A stretch of DNA of 64,000 bases from an uncultured Clostridia bacterium (GCA_934182465.1 CAKPRG010000001.1:186001-250000); one strand, 5' to 3'. Counted from the stretch's first letter, positions 18,575-28,048 are shown. Numbers and translations: made by a program. Notes: a model not told the origin generated them from the sequence alone.

Positions 18575-19108
18575 TTATTTTTTCTTATTATCTGACCTTA
18601 CCTCAAACGCAAAATATTTTTTGTAAGGTTTTAATTTACATTTTCCTTTTACTTCTTTTGTTTCCTCATCAAAATACAAAATAGGTTTAACTTCTTCTGT
18701 AGTCTCTGGATCTATAATAGATATTGGCCTTTTCATATTTGGTGTATAAGCAAACTCTTTATATTCCGTTGCTTCTTCATTATACAAAGTTTTAAACTTC
18801 ATTGGTATTGGCTTTTTTGAAATCTTAACTACATCATAGTCCAAAAATCCCATATTTATTACTACCCTTTCTTTTCCAAAAGAAAGAATAACAAGTGGAT
18901 TTCCATCTGGTGCGGGATTATCTACATAAAAAGTCTTTTTCTTACGATCTCCTATTATCTCTTCTGTAAAATCTAATCTTTCTACTGTGTATTTTGGTGA
19001 AGTTTTTAAATACTCTTTTTCTGTTCGATTTACCTGGTAAATAACTGTACTAGTTCCTTTTGGATCTGTAATACTAAAATATTTACCTTGTAAGTTTTCT
19101 TCTTCCAT
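18575..19108 (-). CDS. Unrecognised 177-residue protein, first gene of the VirD4 operon
   Basis: A soluble, beta-rich-looking protein without signal peptide or membrane segment; charged throughout, with a basic C-terminus (RSDNKKK). I do not recognise the family. It follows a near-consensus promoter and has an AGGGGTG ribosome site. Because it leads the operon ending in the coupling ATPase, a role with that ATPase is plausible. Confidence 0.78.
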   Translation of the reverse strand: MEEENLQGKYFSITDPKGTSTVIYQVNRTEKEYLKTSPKYTVERLDFTEEIIGDRKKKTFYVDNPAPDGNPLVILSFGKERVVINMGFLDYDVVKISKKPIPMKFKTLYNEEATEYKEFAYTPNMKRPISIIDPETTEEVKPILYFDEETKEVKGKCKLKPYKKYFAFEVRSDNKKK

Positions 19109-19171
19109 ATTTTAATACACCCCTTCATACATTTCTCAATGCGTTTTTTCCTTTGTATATGTTTCTTTTCT

Positions 19172-19201
19172 ATTATATCGTACTCAAGTAGGATTTGTCA
19201 A
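19172..19201 (-). promoter_or_regulatory. Strong SigA-type promoter of the VirD4 operon
   Basis: Minus-strand TTGACA (19196-19201) and TATAAT (19172-19177), both perfect consensus, with an 18-nt spacer; the 5' leader is about 60 nt. Confidence 0.85.
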
Positions 19202-19252
19202 CGCATTTTTAAATTTATGTCAACTTCAACTATAATATTGTTCTAATAATAC

Positions 19253-20146
19253 TTATATGTTTCTTGGATTATAATTTGAAACTTTTTCCAATTCTTTATA
19301 TAAAGCTTTTTCTGGTTCAGTTATATGTTTTGGCAACATTATTTTTGCTTCTAATATTAAATCGCCTCTACCACCTTTTCCATCTTTATATCCTTTGTTT
19401 GGAATAGTTATTTTTTCTCCACTTTGTGTTCCTGCTGGTATATATACATTTATATCTTCATTAATTCCATTAAAAGTAAGTTTTGTACTTAAAGCTGCTT
19501 CCCATGGTGTTAAGTTTAAATAAGATTTTATATTATAACCTTGTAAATAAAATTTGTTATCATCTTTAATTTTTATTCTTATAAATAAATCTCCATTCTT
19601 TCCACCATTTTTTCCAGGTTTTCCTTGTCCTAATAATCTTATTTTCTCATTATTTTGTATACCTGCTGGAACTTGTATTCTTAGAGTTTTCATAGTTCCA
19701 TCAACTGTTCTTAGAGATATTTTCTTTTCAGCTCCTCTAAAAGCTTCTTCTATTGATATTTGAAGTTCGGTTTCTACGTTTTCTCCTTTTGCAGGTCTTG
19801 GCCCAGTTTTTCTAGGAATTTCTTCTCCTTCTATATTTCCGAAGAATATATGGAAAAAATCACTAAATAACGAATCTTTGCTTCTTTTACTTTCTTCATA
19901 AGTAGAGTTTTTACTTCTTCCAACATTTCTATTCCACATTCTGTCATATTTTCTTTTTGATGTAGGATTTGATAAAACTCTGTAAGCCTCGTTTATGTCT
20001 TTAAATCTTTCTTCGTAATTTTTATTTCCTATGTTTACATCTGGGTGATACTTTTTTGCTTGTTCTCTATAAGCATTTTTTATTTCTGTATCATTAACTC
20101 TATTAGTATCCAAACCTAATATTTTGTAGTAATCTTTGAAAATCAT
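19253..20146 (-). CDS. DnaJ/CbpA-like co-chaperone without zinc finger
   Basis: A 297-residue J-domain protein that would stimulate the ATPase of DnaK. The J domain occupies residues 1-70 with the HPD motif at 34-36. It then goes directly, through a short basic linker, to the two beta-sandwich substrate domains (ETELQISIEEAFRGAEKKI and later), with a GxG-rich LLGQGKPGKNGGKNGDLF. The four CxxCxGxG repeats of classical DnaJ are absent, so it is a type II, CbpA-like protein. No dnaK or grpE is adjacent. Confidence 0.9.
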   Translation of the reverse strand: MIFKDYYKILGLDTNRVNDTEIKNAYREQAKKYHPDVNIGNKNYEERFKDINEAYRVLSNPTSKRKYDRMWNRNVGRSKNSTYEESKRSKDSLFSDFFHIFFGNIEGEEIPRKTGPRPAKGENVETELQISIEEAFRGAEKKISLRTVDGTMKTLRIQVPAGIQNNEKIRLLGQGKPGKNGGKNGDLFIRIKIKDDNKFYLQGYNIKSYLNLTPWEAALSTKLTFNGINEDINVYIPAGTQSGEKITIPNKGYKDGKGGRGDLILEAKIMLPKHITEPEKALYKELEKVSNYNPRNI

Positions 20147-20250
20147 TTCAACATCCTCCGAACTTTTTTAAAATTCGAGTTTATTATATCATCTATCATT
20201 TTTTTTGTGAAGTTTTTTCAAAATATTTTTTATATTTTTATTAACTAAAT

Positions 20251-20814
20251 TTAACTATTTTTTAAGTAATAATTATATGCTTTTACAGTATCTAAATGCA
20301 TTATTTTTTCTTCATCAACTTTTTCTAATATTGTTTTTCTTAAAGAATATAACATTGCTTTATCTAGATCTTCTTTGCATAGTTTATATACATAATCTAC
20401 ATCATCGAATTTTCTATCTATTCCTGTAAAATCTGCTAAATATATTATTTTTTGTAATGTTGTCATATTTTCTTTTCCAGTTGTATGATATGCTATTGCA
20501 TCACATATTTCTTTATCTAATCCAAATTCTGTTTCTGCAATTTTAGCACCTGCTTTAGCATGTATTAATCCAGTATTAGTTTTTTCAATATCGTCTAAAT
20601 TCACGCCTAACTTTTCAGCATTTTCTACTCTTTTTTCTTTTGGAACTTCTTTTGCTATATCATGCACTAAACCTGCTAATTTAGCCTTTTCTTCATTTTC
20701 TCCATAGATTTTTGCATATTCTATAGCTCTATTCATTACACAAACAGAATGATAAAATCTTTTTTCTGATAATGTATTTTTTACTTTTTCATATATTTCT
20801 TCAAAACTTTTCAT
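20251..20814 (-). CDS. yqeK: HD-domain Ap4A hydrolase, YqeK family
   Basis: A 187-residue HD-superfamily protein. Metal ligands are visible in RFYHSVCVMN (His), LAGLVHDIAKEVPKEKR (His-Asp) and later AYHTTG and YLADFTG. YqeK proteins hydrolyse diadenosine tetraphosphate symmetrically to two ADP and need iron. In Bacillus the gene sits with nadD and rsfS; here it follows ddl by 9 nt in a cell-wall operon, so its transcript context differs. The family is clear from the HDIAKE motif and length. Confidence 0.88.
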   Translation of the reverse strand: MKSFEEIYEKVKNTLSEKRFYHSVCVMNRAIEYAKIYGENEEKAKLAGLVHDIAKEVPKEKRVENAEKLGVNLDDIEKTNTGLIHAKAGAKIAETEFGLDKEICDAIAYHTTGKENMTTLQKIIYLADFTGIDRKFDDVDYVYKLCKEDLDKAMLYSLRKTILEKVDEEKIMHLDTVKAYNYYLKNS

Positions 20815-20823
20815 AACTATTGA

Positions 20824-22068
20824 TTATTTTGTTCCTTTCATTCCTTTTGAACCTTTAGTTCCACCTTGCATAGCTAAAATATTTTGATCATATGAAAATG
20901 TTAATTTTTCTCTTTCTCTATGTCTTTTTAATGCAATATCAATAAGCTCATCTAATTCTTTCTCAAAAGATTTTCCTGTTGCTTCCCATAAATAATAAGA
21001 AAGAGCTCCTGGTATAGTATTAATTTCATTTACATATACTTTTTCTGTTTTCTTATCCATTAAAAAGTCTACTCTTGCAACACCACTGCAGCCTAAAACT
21101 TTAAATGTTTCTTTTGTTAATTTTTGAATTTCATCTCTTTTTTCATCGCTAATATCTGCTGGAAGTTTTTTATCTGAAACTGCCATTCCTTTTCCTCCAG
21201 CTTTTGCTCCTGCGATTCCTTTAGCTCCACCTTTTATTCCTACACCTTTGTTGCTTTTTGAACCACCCATATATTTATCTGCATAACTTAATATTTCATC
21301 TGAGAAAAATGGTTCTTCACATACTGATGTTTCACTATCTACAATATTTCCTATTACAGAACAATTTATTTCTTTTAAATTTTCTACTGCATTTTCAACT
21401 ATTATTCTATCTGAAAATTCCATTGCAAATTCAATTGCTTCTATTAATTCGCTTTCATTATTAGCTTTTTTGATTCCTACACTTGATCCTAAATTTCCTG
21501 GTTTTACTATAACTGGAAATCTTAATTTTTCTTTTATTTCTTTTTGAATTTTTTCTTCATCTTTTATATATTCCATGCTAAAGAATGAAACATAATCAAC
21601 AACTGGTAATCCAGATTCTTTTAAAACTTTTTTCATTAGAATTTTATCCATTCCTATACTTGAAGCCATTATATCTGGTCCTACATAAGGTATATCTAAT
21701 AAGTTTAAGAATCCTGCCATTGTTCCATCTTCTACATTTGTACCATGTACTATTGGGAAAGCTACATCTATTGTATTTAAAACTCTTCTTCCAATAAATG
21801 GTGCTGGGCATCTCATAACTTTAACGCCTTTTCCGTCATTTACAACGCAAACTTTATAACATCTTTTCAATAATACATCCATATCTTTAAAAGAATATAA
21901 ATCTAGTAAATCTTCTCCTGTATACATTATCCCTTGTTTTGATATGTATATTGGAACTATTTCATATTTGTCTGGATTTAAGCTTGAAATTGCTTGACTC
22001 ATTGTTATTACTGAAATTTCGTGTTCAACAGATTTTCCTCCAAAAAATACTCCTACTTTAATTTTCAT
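20824..22068 (-). CDS. ddl: D-alanine--D-alanine ligase
   Basis: An ATP-grasp ligase that makes D-Ala-D-Ala for peptidoglycan precursors. Residues GGKSVEHEIS (start), PIVHGTNVEDGTMAGFL, KPGNLGSSVGI and ARVDFLMD..YVNEINTIPG are family signatures. At 414 residues it is longer than the usual about 300-370. The extra length is two Gly/Lys-rich low-complexity pieces: an insertion at about residues 265-300 (KGVGIKGGAKGIAG and on) and a C-terminal tail (GGTKGSKGMKGTK). Both look disordered. It lies between murF and yqeK, and murF makes the next use of its product. Confidence 0.95.
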   Translation of the reverse strand: MKIKVGVFFGGKSVEHEISVITMSQAISSLNPDKYEIVPIYISKQGIMYTGEDLLDLYSFKDMDVLLKRCYKVCVVNDGKGVKVMRCPAPFIGRRVLNTIDVAFPIVHGTNVEDGTMAGFLNLLDIPYVGPDIMASSIGMDKILMKKVLKESGLPVVDYVSFFSMEYIKDEEKIQKEIKEKLRFPVIVKPGNLGSSVGIKKANNESELIEAIEFAMEFSDRIIVENAVENLKEINCSVIGNIVDSETSVCEEPFFSDEILSYADKYMGGSKSNKGVGIKGGAKGIAGAKAGGKGMAVSDKKLPADISDEKRDEIQKLTKETFKVLGCSGVARVDFLMDKKTEKVYVNEINTIPGALSYYLWEATGKSFEKELDELIDIALKRHREREKLTFSYDQNILAMQGGTKGSKGMKGTK

Positions 22069-22104
22069 TTATATCATCCTTTCTTTATTTGTTCTTTTAA
22101 TTTT

Positions 22105-23667
22105 TTATAGATAATTATCTGGTAAATCATTTTCTAAAAGAACAACACTTTTACTATCAATAATTTCATTCATTTTTGTTAATGCTTCTTGTAAATTTTT
22201 TGCTATAAATATTTTTTCATCTGGATATTTTTTATCTTTTAAACCTTTTAATATTGGTTTTGCTTGTTTTTCACCAACTAAAATTACAAAGTCACTACTA
22301 TCTGCTGCATTTTTTCCAAGTTCACCATTTATTTCATCTGCTTTATCTCCAAGTTCTACGATTCCTGGTGTTATTAAAATTCTTTTTCTTCCTTCAAAGC
22401 TCTTTAATACTTCTAGTGCCATTTTTGCACCTCTATTGTTTGAATTATACGCATCATCTATAATAATACTTCCATTTGGATTTTGCTTTAATTCTAATCT
22501 ATGTGGTACAGCTTTTATATATTTTACACCAACTTTAATTTCGTCTTCTGATAGTCCTAATTTGTCTGCAATTGCAACTGCTCCAACAATATTTAATATG
22601 TTTAATTTTCCTAACAATTTTGTTTTTATTGTTATTGGTTCTTTATTTGGTATAACAACATCAAAAGTTGATCCTTTTTCTGTTATTGAAATATTTTTAG
22701 CATAATAGTCAGCTTCTTTTGTTAGTCCAAATTTTATCATATTTTTACTAATTTTTGAATTTCTTATATTTTCATCTTCCCAATTTACAAATGCAATTCC
22801 ATCATTTGGTAAACTGTCTACTAATTCTAGTTTTGTTTTCCTTACATTGTCAATACTTTTAAATGTGTCTAAATGTTGTGGACCTATTGCTGTTAAAATT
22901 CCATAATTTGGTTCAACAATATCACATATTTCTTTAATATCACCTATATATTTAGCTCCCATTTCACATATAAATAATTGATGTGTTGGATTTAGTTTTT
23001 CATTTATTGTTCTAACAACACCCATTGTAGTATTATAACTTTCTGGTGTCATTAAAGTATTGTATTTTTGAGATAATATTGTATTTACTATATATTTTGT
23101 ACTTGTTTTTCCATAGCTTCCTGTAATACCAACAACTTTTAATCCTGGAACATCTTTTAGTTTTTTATGAGCTTTTTTACAAAATCCATGTCTTATTGAT
23201 TTTTCTATTGGTCTATTAATCAAATTTACAATATATACAAATGTATATGCTATACTTGCTAACACATTTATAACTATTGTTGCAACAATTACATTTGAGA
23301 AATTACAGATTCCAAATACAATTGCAAGTAATACTAAAAATGTCATATACATTCTTCTAATTCTTGCTGTTACAACAAAAGGCTTTTTTTCTTTTTTCTT
23401 TTTACTTGTAACTATTAAAACTAAGTATGCCAAAATCTCAAGTGCAAAAGCAATATTAATTTGATTAATTGCTAATAAGATAATTGGAATAGCAAGCATT
23501 CCAATTGTTTTTATGTTTAATACTGTTTTTATGTTTTTCTTCATCCAAACAGCATATCTATCATTATAATAATTTTCTAATTGTAAAATATGTAACCCAT
23601 GTCTAATCTTTTTGTAAAAATACACAGCAAATAAGATTATACTTAAGTTTAATAATATCTTTTCCAT
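22105..23667 (-). CDS. murF: MurF-type UDP-MurNAc-tripeptide:D-Ala-D-Ala ligase with N-terminal membrane domain
   Basis: A 520-residue Mur ligase. The catalytic core has the P-loop GITGSYGKTST (180-190), ICEMGAKYIGDI, PHRLELKQN and IDDAYNSNN, as in MurF, which adds D-Ala-D-Ala to the nucleotide tripeptide. Ahead of it, residues 1-150 contain about four hydrophobic segments (4-20, 55-88, 108-122, 125-150) absent from enterobacterial MurF; this membrane-anchored form is known from Clostridia-like genomes. It is followed by ddl 36 nt downstream, so supply and use of D-Ala-D-Ala are coupled in one operon. Confidence 0.9.
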   Translation of the reverse strand: MEKILLNLSIILFAVYFYKKIRHGLHILQLENYYNDRYAVWMKKNIKTVLNIKTIGMLAIPIILLAINQINIAFALEILAYLVLIVTSKKKKEKKPFVVTARIRRMYMTFLVLLAIVFGICNFSNVIVATIVINVLASIAYTFVYIVNLINRPIEKSIRHGFCKKAHKKLKDVPGLKVVGITGSYGKTSTKYIVNTILSQKYNTLMTPESYNTTMGVVRTINEKLNPTHQLFICEMGAKYIGDIKEICDIVEPNYGILTAIGPQHLDTFKSIDNVRKTKLELVDSLPNDGIAFVNWEDENIRNSKISKNMIKFGLTKEADYYAKNISITEKGSTFDVVIPNKEPITIKTKLLGKLNILNIVGAVAIADKLGLSEDEIKVGVKYIKAVPHRLELKQNPNGSIIIDDAYNSNNRGAKMALEVLKSFEGRKRILITPGIVELGDKADEINGELGKNAADSSDFVILVGEKQAKPILKGLKDKKYPDEKIFIAKNLQEALTKMNEIIDSKSVVLLENDLPDNYL

Positions 23668-23737
23668 TTAATTTTCATTCCTTTCTTATTAATTAGAATA
23701 TTTATTCCAAATAACTGCTAATTTTATATAAAACATT

Positions 23738-24515
23738 TTATTTTTCTATTTTTTCATTTTTTAAAAATTCGTTTAATACTGCATTACAATTTACAATATT
23801 TTCTAAATAAGAAAAATGTGTAGAACCTGGATATTCAACTAATCCACAATCTGGGATTAACTTTTCCATTTTTCTAGCATCTGAAATTGGTGTTGCTGTA
23901 TCTAAACTTCCCCAAATTAAAAGTGTTGGTACTTTAATATTTGGTAATAAATTTGTACAATCTTCATTTACTATTGTTTTCATTGTTTCTTTTAAAACAT
24001 TTGCTGATGCTTGATAATCACTAGAACCTACTTTACTTCTAAGTTTTTCTTTGAATTCTTTGATTTTTTTAGTATTTGGAAGAATATTTAAACAAATTTT
24101 TCCAGTTTTAAAAAATCCAACTTTTAAATAATAGCCTAAACTTCTCTTTGGTTTTAAACCAGCACTATCAATTAGTACAACTTTTTTAGCTGATACAACA
24201 CCTCTACCAACTGCATTTATTATGCATCTTCCACCATTTGAATGCCCTATTAAAACTGGATTTATTATATTTAATTTTTCCAAAAATTCTTTTAAGAAAT
24301 CTCCAAAATCATTAGAATTTAATGGATGTTCTGGCAAATCACTTTTTCCAAATCCAACTACATCTACTAGATATACTTTAAAATTTTGACACAAACCGAT
24401 TAGCTATAGGTCTCATTGTTTCTAAATTTGCAAGCCAACCGTGTAATAAAACGACAGGATAACCTTCTCCTAAAACTTCGTAATTTATATTCCAATTATT
24501 TATTTTTATTTGCAA
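23738..24515 (-). pseudogene. Alpha/beta hydrolase interrupted by a single-base insertion
   Basis: The frame 23738-24394 encodes the C-terminal 218 residues of an alpha/beta hydrolase: nucleophile elbow GHSNGG, acid in LIWGSLDTATPI and His in GSTHFSYLE. The missing N-terminus lies upstream in another frame, from a TTG at 24515 behind AGAGGA, and reads NWNINYEVLGEGYPV, VLLHGWLANLETMRPIANR, including the oxyanion HGW motif. Removing one C at 24396-24397 joins the frames as ANRLCQNFKVYLVD and gives about 258 residues. It is either a recent inactivation or an assembly error, the second such case in this window. Confidence 0.85.
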
Positions 24516-24537
24516 TTTTCCTCTACCACCTATGTAT

Positions 24538-24566
24538 TATCCACAATTATTTAACAAATTGTGGAT
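24538..24566. repeat. Inverted repeat containing a perfect DnaA box
   Basis: ATCCACAATT (24539-24548) and AATTGTGGAT (24557-24566) around an 8-nt loop; the left arm forms TTATCCACA (24538-24546). Possible stem-loop or DnaA-binding site between ypeB and the hydrolase. Confidence 0.55.
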
Positions 24567-24675
24567 TTTCTTATTACTATAATTTATTCAAATTTTTTAG
24601 TAATGTTCTTTTTTCCATAACATATTATACCAATTTTCCAATAAATTCAATACATTTGTTTTAAATTCTATAACT

Positions 24676-26025
24676 CTACATTGTTATTTCTCCATTTTCA
24701 TTATCTAGTACAACTAATATATCTTCTTCTTTTCCCGTATCACAATTTATATAAACTAAAAATTCTGTATCTTCCACCTTACCTTTAAATTCATAGCACA
24801 TTATTTCTGTTTTCCATTTAGTTGGTATTATAGCTCTTCCTTCACTTTGAATTTGAAGATTTTTGTTTAATTTGTCTTTTGCTTGTTCTATAGTGATACT
24901 AGGATTTTGAATTTTTCTTTTTTCATGTGAATTCAAATATCCAGAAGCTTCTAATCCTAAAATTTCTCCATTATCCATTGCCATCTTCACTTTTATTAAA
25001 TCTGGATAAACTGTAATTCCATCTTGTTCATAAGCATAGTTTACTGTAATAATATTTTCAGAAATAGCACAATAAGTTGGTGTCATATTTTCAAATCCTT
25101 TTGATTTTAAAAACTCTTTTCCACTTTCTTTAGCTTCTTCCTTACTTATTTTAGCTTCATTTACATCTCTATTTTTATCTAATGAAATTATGTGTCCACC
25201 TTTTTGAGATATACTCATAGTTGCTATATCTTTCGAATTATTAAATTCTATTGCAAAATCATATTCTGGAATATTGGCATTTTCTAAAAATCCATTTCTG
25301 TTTATATTTTTAACATCATAAGATTCAAAAAATTCTTTTACTACTTGTTCTGCTTCATCTTCTGTAATTTCATTTCCTGTTAAACCTTTTTTCTCTGCTT
25401 TTTCTATATGATCCGAAAAAGCACCATCATATATTAGTCCTTCATACTCTTGAAAATTACTATCAATACTAGAAAAAACTGAAACATTATCAACAGCTTG
25501 TGCAAACTGTAAATTATTTTTATTAGTTAATTCTTCCCATTTTGTATTTCCTGCATATAAATCTTCTTCTATCTGATTTAAAGTATTTTCTAATTCAATG
25601 CAATACTTATGCAAATCTTGCAGATTGCTCAATTCCTCGTCTGTTAAATCTTCTTGATTTATTCCTTTTTTAGATAATGTATAACTATAATCACTAACTT
25701 GATTTAAAAATTTTGCTGTTTGTGATAATCCATCATCATTTATAGGTATTCTACTTAAATATGCCATTGCTAAATTTGAATTATCCCATATTTTTGTTAA
25801 AGTTTCTGCTGAATAATTTGCAGATTTTGATATAGTTGCTTTTGCTAAGCATTTTTCTATCTTATTTACATATTCAACAACATTACTAAATGCTTCATTA
25901 TATTCATTCAAATTTGAATTTAAAAATTCTTCTCTTAATTTGTATGCATAATATCCTGTTACTGCTGTCATCAAAACTAAAGCAACTAATATAGCAATTA
26001 AAACTTTCTTATTTAATTTATTCAT
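24676..26025 (-). CDS. ypeB: Spore germination protein YpeB
   Basis: A 449-residue exported protein with one N-terminal membrane anchor (VLIAILVALVLMTAVTGYYAY, near residues 8-28; 20 of these shown as VLIAILVALVLMTAVTGYYA). A helical region with YSAETLTKIW and three repeated PepSY/YPEB domains follow, with segments such as ITEDEAEQVVKEF, ISKEEAKESGKEFL and ITIEQAKDKLNK. YpeB stabilises and localises the cortex-lytic enzyme SleB, which degrades spore cortex during germination. sleB is usually adjacent but is not here. The start at 26025 is chosen for its AGGAGAA ribosome site. It indicates a spore-forming lineage. Confidence 0.9.
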   Translation of the reverse strand: MNKLNKKVLIAILVALVLMTAVTGYYAYKLREEFLNSNLNEYNEAFSNVVEYVNKIEKCLAKATISKSANYSAETLTKIWDNSNLAMAYLSRIPINDDGLSQTAKFLNQVSDYSYTLSKKGINQEDLTDEELSNLQDLHKYCIELENTLNQIEEDLYAGNTKWEELTNKNNLQFAQAVDNVSVFSSIDSNFQEYEGLIYDGAFSDHIEKAEKKGLTGNEITEDEAEQVVKEFFESYDVKNINRNGFLENANIPEYDFAIEFNNSKDIATMSISQKGGHIISLDKNRDVNEAKISKEEAKESGKEFLKSKGFENMTPTYCAISENIITVNYAYEQDGITVYPDLIKVKMAMDNGEILGLEASGYLNSHEKRKIQNPSITIEQAKDKLNKNLQIQSEGRAIIPTKWKTEIMCYEFKGKVEDTEFLVYINCDTGKEEDILVVLDNENGEITM

Positions 26026-26154
26026 AAATATTTCTCCTATTTTATTTTTTCTTATCTTTTCCTTTTTTTGAAAATTTATGTGCAAAAATTTAATTTATAA
26101 TAAAGATATAAATTGTTTGAAATATAGATAAAACAATTAAACTTTCTTTCATTC

Positions 26155-26183
26155 TTGTCTTTTAAATTGTTTAATGTTATAAT
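26155..26183 (+). promoter_or_regulatory. SigA-type promoter of the glycosyltransferase gene
   Basis: TTGTCT (26155-26160) and TATAAT (26178-26183) with a 17-nt spacer, about 32 nt before the start. Confidence 0.8.
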
Positions 26184-26214
26184 GTGCTTGATTTTATTGA
26201 AGGGTAATAATTAA

Positions 26215-27348
26215 ATGAAAAAAATATTAATATTTTATGGTTCTTATGGTGGTGGGCATCTTTCAGCTGCAAAAGCAATCAAACAAGAACTAGAATCAAA
26301 TTACGCAAATATTGAAGTAAAAATGGTCGATTGTATCGAATATATAAATAAATATGTTAACAAACTTACAACAGAAGCTTATAAAGAACTTGCAAAAAAA
26401 GCTCCTTTTCTTTGGAAATACGTTTATAAAGATTCTCAAAAAGGTCCTCTTGCAACAATTAGTACTACATCAAACAGACTAATGTCTCATAAATTAAATG
26501 TTTTATTGCAAGAATTTAAACCAGACTTAATTATTTCTACTCATCCATTTGGAACTCAAATGTGTGGTATTTTAAGAAAAAAGGATAAAATAAATTGTAA
26601 AATAGCAACTGTACTTACTGATTTTCATATTCATGCACAATGGCTTGTTTTCAATGAATATATTGATGATTTTTTTGTTTCTAACGAACAAATGAAATTA
26701 GATATGATAAAATGCTCTATTCCTGAAGAAAAAATACATGTTACAGGAATCCCTGTTTCTAAAAGATTTTTAGAAGATTTTGATAAAACAGCTATATGTA
26801 CAAGTTTTGGATTAGATCCTACAAAAGAAACAGTTTTATTCTTTGCTGGTGGCGAATTTGGTCTTGGAAGAAACACAACTTTTATGACATTAAAAGCTTT
26901 AGAAAGATTATTTTCAAAAATGCAAGTTGTTGCTATATCTGGAAAAAATCCAAAAATGAAAAAGAAATTTGAAGAATTAGTTGCTACTACCGGTTCAGAA
27001 GATAGAATAAAAATTTTAGAGTTTACTGATAAAGTTCCTGAACTTATGTCTATTTCATCAATAGTTGTTACAAAAGCAGGTGGACTTACAATTACAGAAA
27101 GTTTAACATCACATCTTCCTATAATAATTATAAATCCAATCCCTGGTCAAGAAGAAGAAAATGCTCAATTTCTTGTAGATAAAGAAGTTGCTATTTGGAT
27201 TAAAAAAGGTGACAATATTGCAAGAGCATTAAAAAATTTATATAGAGATACTGACAAACTTGCAAGAATGCGTGCTAATGCAATAGATTTAGCAAAACCT
27301 TATTCAACTGAAAATATTTGTAAAATTTTAATGGATAATTTAAAATAA
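26215..27348 (+). CDS. MGDG synthase/UgtP-type glycolipid glycosyltransferase
   Basis: A 377-residue GT28-family enzyme that transfers hexose from UDP-sugar to diacylglycerol at the membrane, making glycolipids or lipoteichoic acid anchors. The N-terminal motif GSYGGGHLSAAKAI, the DLIISTHPFGT segment, TDFHIHAQW, the GIPVSKRF linker and the C-terminal VTKAGGLTITESL donor site match plant MGD1 and Bacillus UgtP (YpfP). Length is normal. It is on the plus strand, against the local trend, with its own promoter and terminator. The sugar and number of additions cannot be read from sequence. Confidence 0.88.
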   Translation: MKKILIFYGSYGGGHLSAAKAIKQELESNYANIEVKMVDCIEYINKYVNKLTTEAYKELAKKAPFLWKYVYKDSQKGPLATISTTSNRLMSHKLNVLLQEFKPDLIISTHPFGTQMCGILRKKDKINCKIATVLTDFHIHAQWLVFNEYIDDFFVSNEQMKLDMIKCSIPEEKIHVTGIPVSKRFLEDFDKTAICTSFGLDPTKETVLFFAGGEFGLGRNTTFMTLKALERLFSKMQVVAISGKNPKMKKKFEELVATTGSEDRIKILEFTDKVPELMSISSIVVTKAGGLTITESLTSHLPIIIINPIPGQEEENAQFLVDKEVAIWIKKGDNIARALKNLYRDTDKLARMRANAIDLAKPYSTENICKILMDNLK

Positions 27349-27351
27349 GAA

Positions 27352-27397
27352 AAAAAGTGAACATATACAGATAAATTCTGCAAAATGTTCACTTTTT
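27352..27397. terminator. Bidirectional terminator between ugtP-like gene and recR
   Basis: AAAAAGTGAACAT (27352-27364) pairs with 27385-27397 around a 20-nt loop, with A-rich and T-rich edges for both convergent genes. Confidence 0.88.
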
Positions 27398-27419
27398 ATT
27401 TATTATTTTAATATTAATT

Positions 27420-28019
27420 TTATATTTCGCTTCTACCCTCTAACGCTTTTGTTAAAGTTATTTCATCTGTATACTCTAAATCACCACCAACTGGAATTCC
27501 TCTAGCAATTCTAGTTACTTTTACTCCCATTGGTTTTACAAGTTTAGATATATACATAGAAGTAGCTTCACCTTCTACTCTAGGATTTGTTGCTAATATT
27601 ATTTCTTTTACACTTTCGTTCATTATTCTTGTTAATAATTCTTTAATTTTTATATCATCTGGTCCAACTCCATTCATTGGCGATATTGAACCATGCAAAA
27701 CATGATAAACACCTTTAAATTCATGTGTTCTTTCCATTGCTATAACATCTCTTACATCTTCAACAACGCAAATTGTTGAACTATCTCTTTTTGGATCTGC
27801 ACATATATAGCATGGATCTGTATCTGCTATATTAAAGCATTTTGAACAAAATTTTAAATTCTTTTTTGCATTTACAATAGAATCTGTAAATTCTTTCACT
27901 TCATCATCACTTAAGTCTAGCATATAAAAAGCTAATCTTTGAGCTGTTTTATGTCCTATACTTGGTAATTTTTCAAAGCTTTCAATAAGTTTTTCTATAG
28001 ATGGTGAATATGTTGACAT
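27420..28019 (-). CDS. recR: Recombination mediator RecR
   Basis: A 199-residue protein of the RecFOR pathway that loads RecA at gaps. A helix-hairpin-helix lies at the N-terminus (FEKLPSIGHKTAQRLAFY), a C4 zinc finger follows (CSKCFNIADTDPCYIC), then a TOPRIM domain (ICVVEDVRDVIAME) and a C-terminal Walker B-like region (ARGIPVGGDLEYTDEITL). It follows ybaB and dnaX, the usual dnaX-ybaB-recR order. recF is in the same window near oriC. Confidence 0.97.
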   Translation of the reverse strand: MSTYSPSIEKLIESFEKLPSIGHKTAQRLAFYMLDLSDDEVKEFTDSIVNAKKNLKFCSKCFNIADTDPCYICADPKRDSSTICVVEDVRDVIAMERTHEFKGVYHVLHGSISPMNGVGPDDIKIKELLTRIMNESVKEIILATNPRVEGEATSMYISKLVKPMGVKVTRIARGIPVGGDLEYTDEITLTKALEGRSEI

Positions 28020-28048
28020 TTCTTTTTTCCTCTTTTATATAAACTTTA

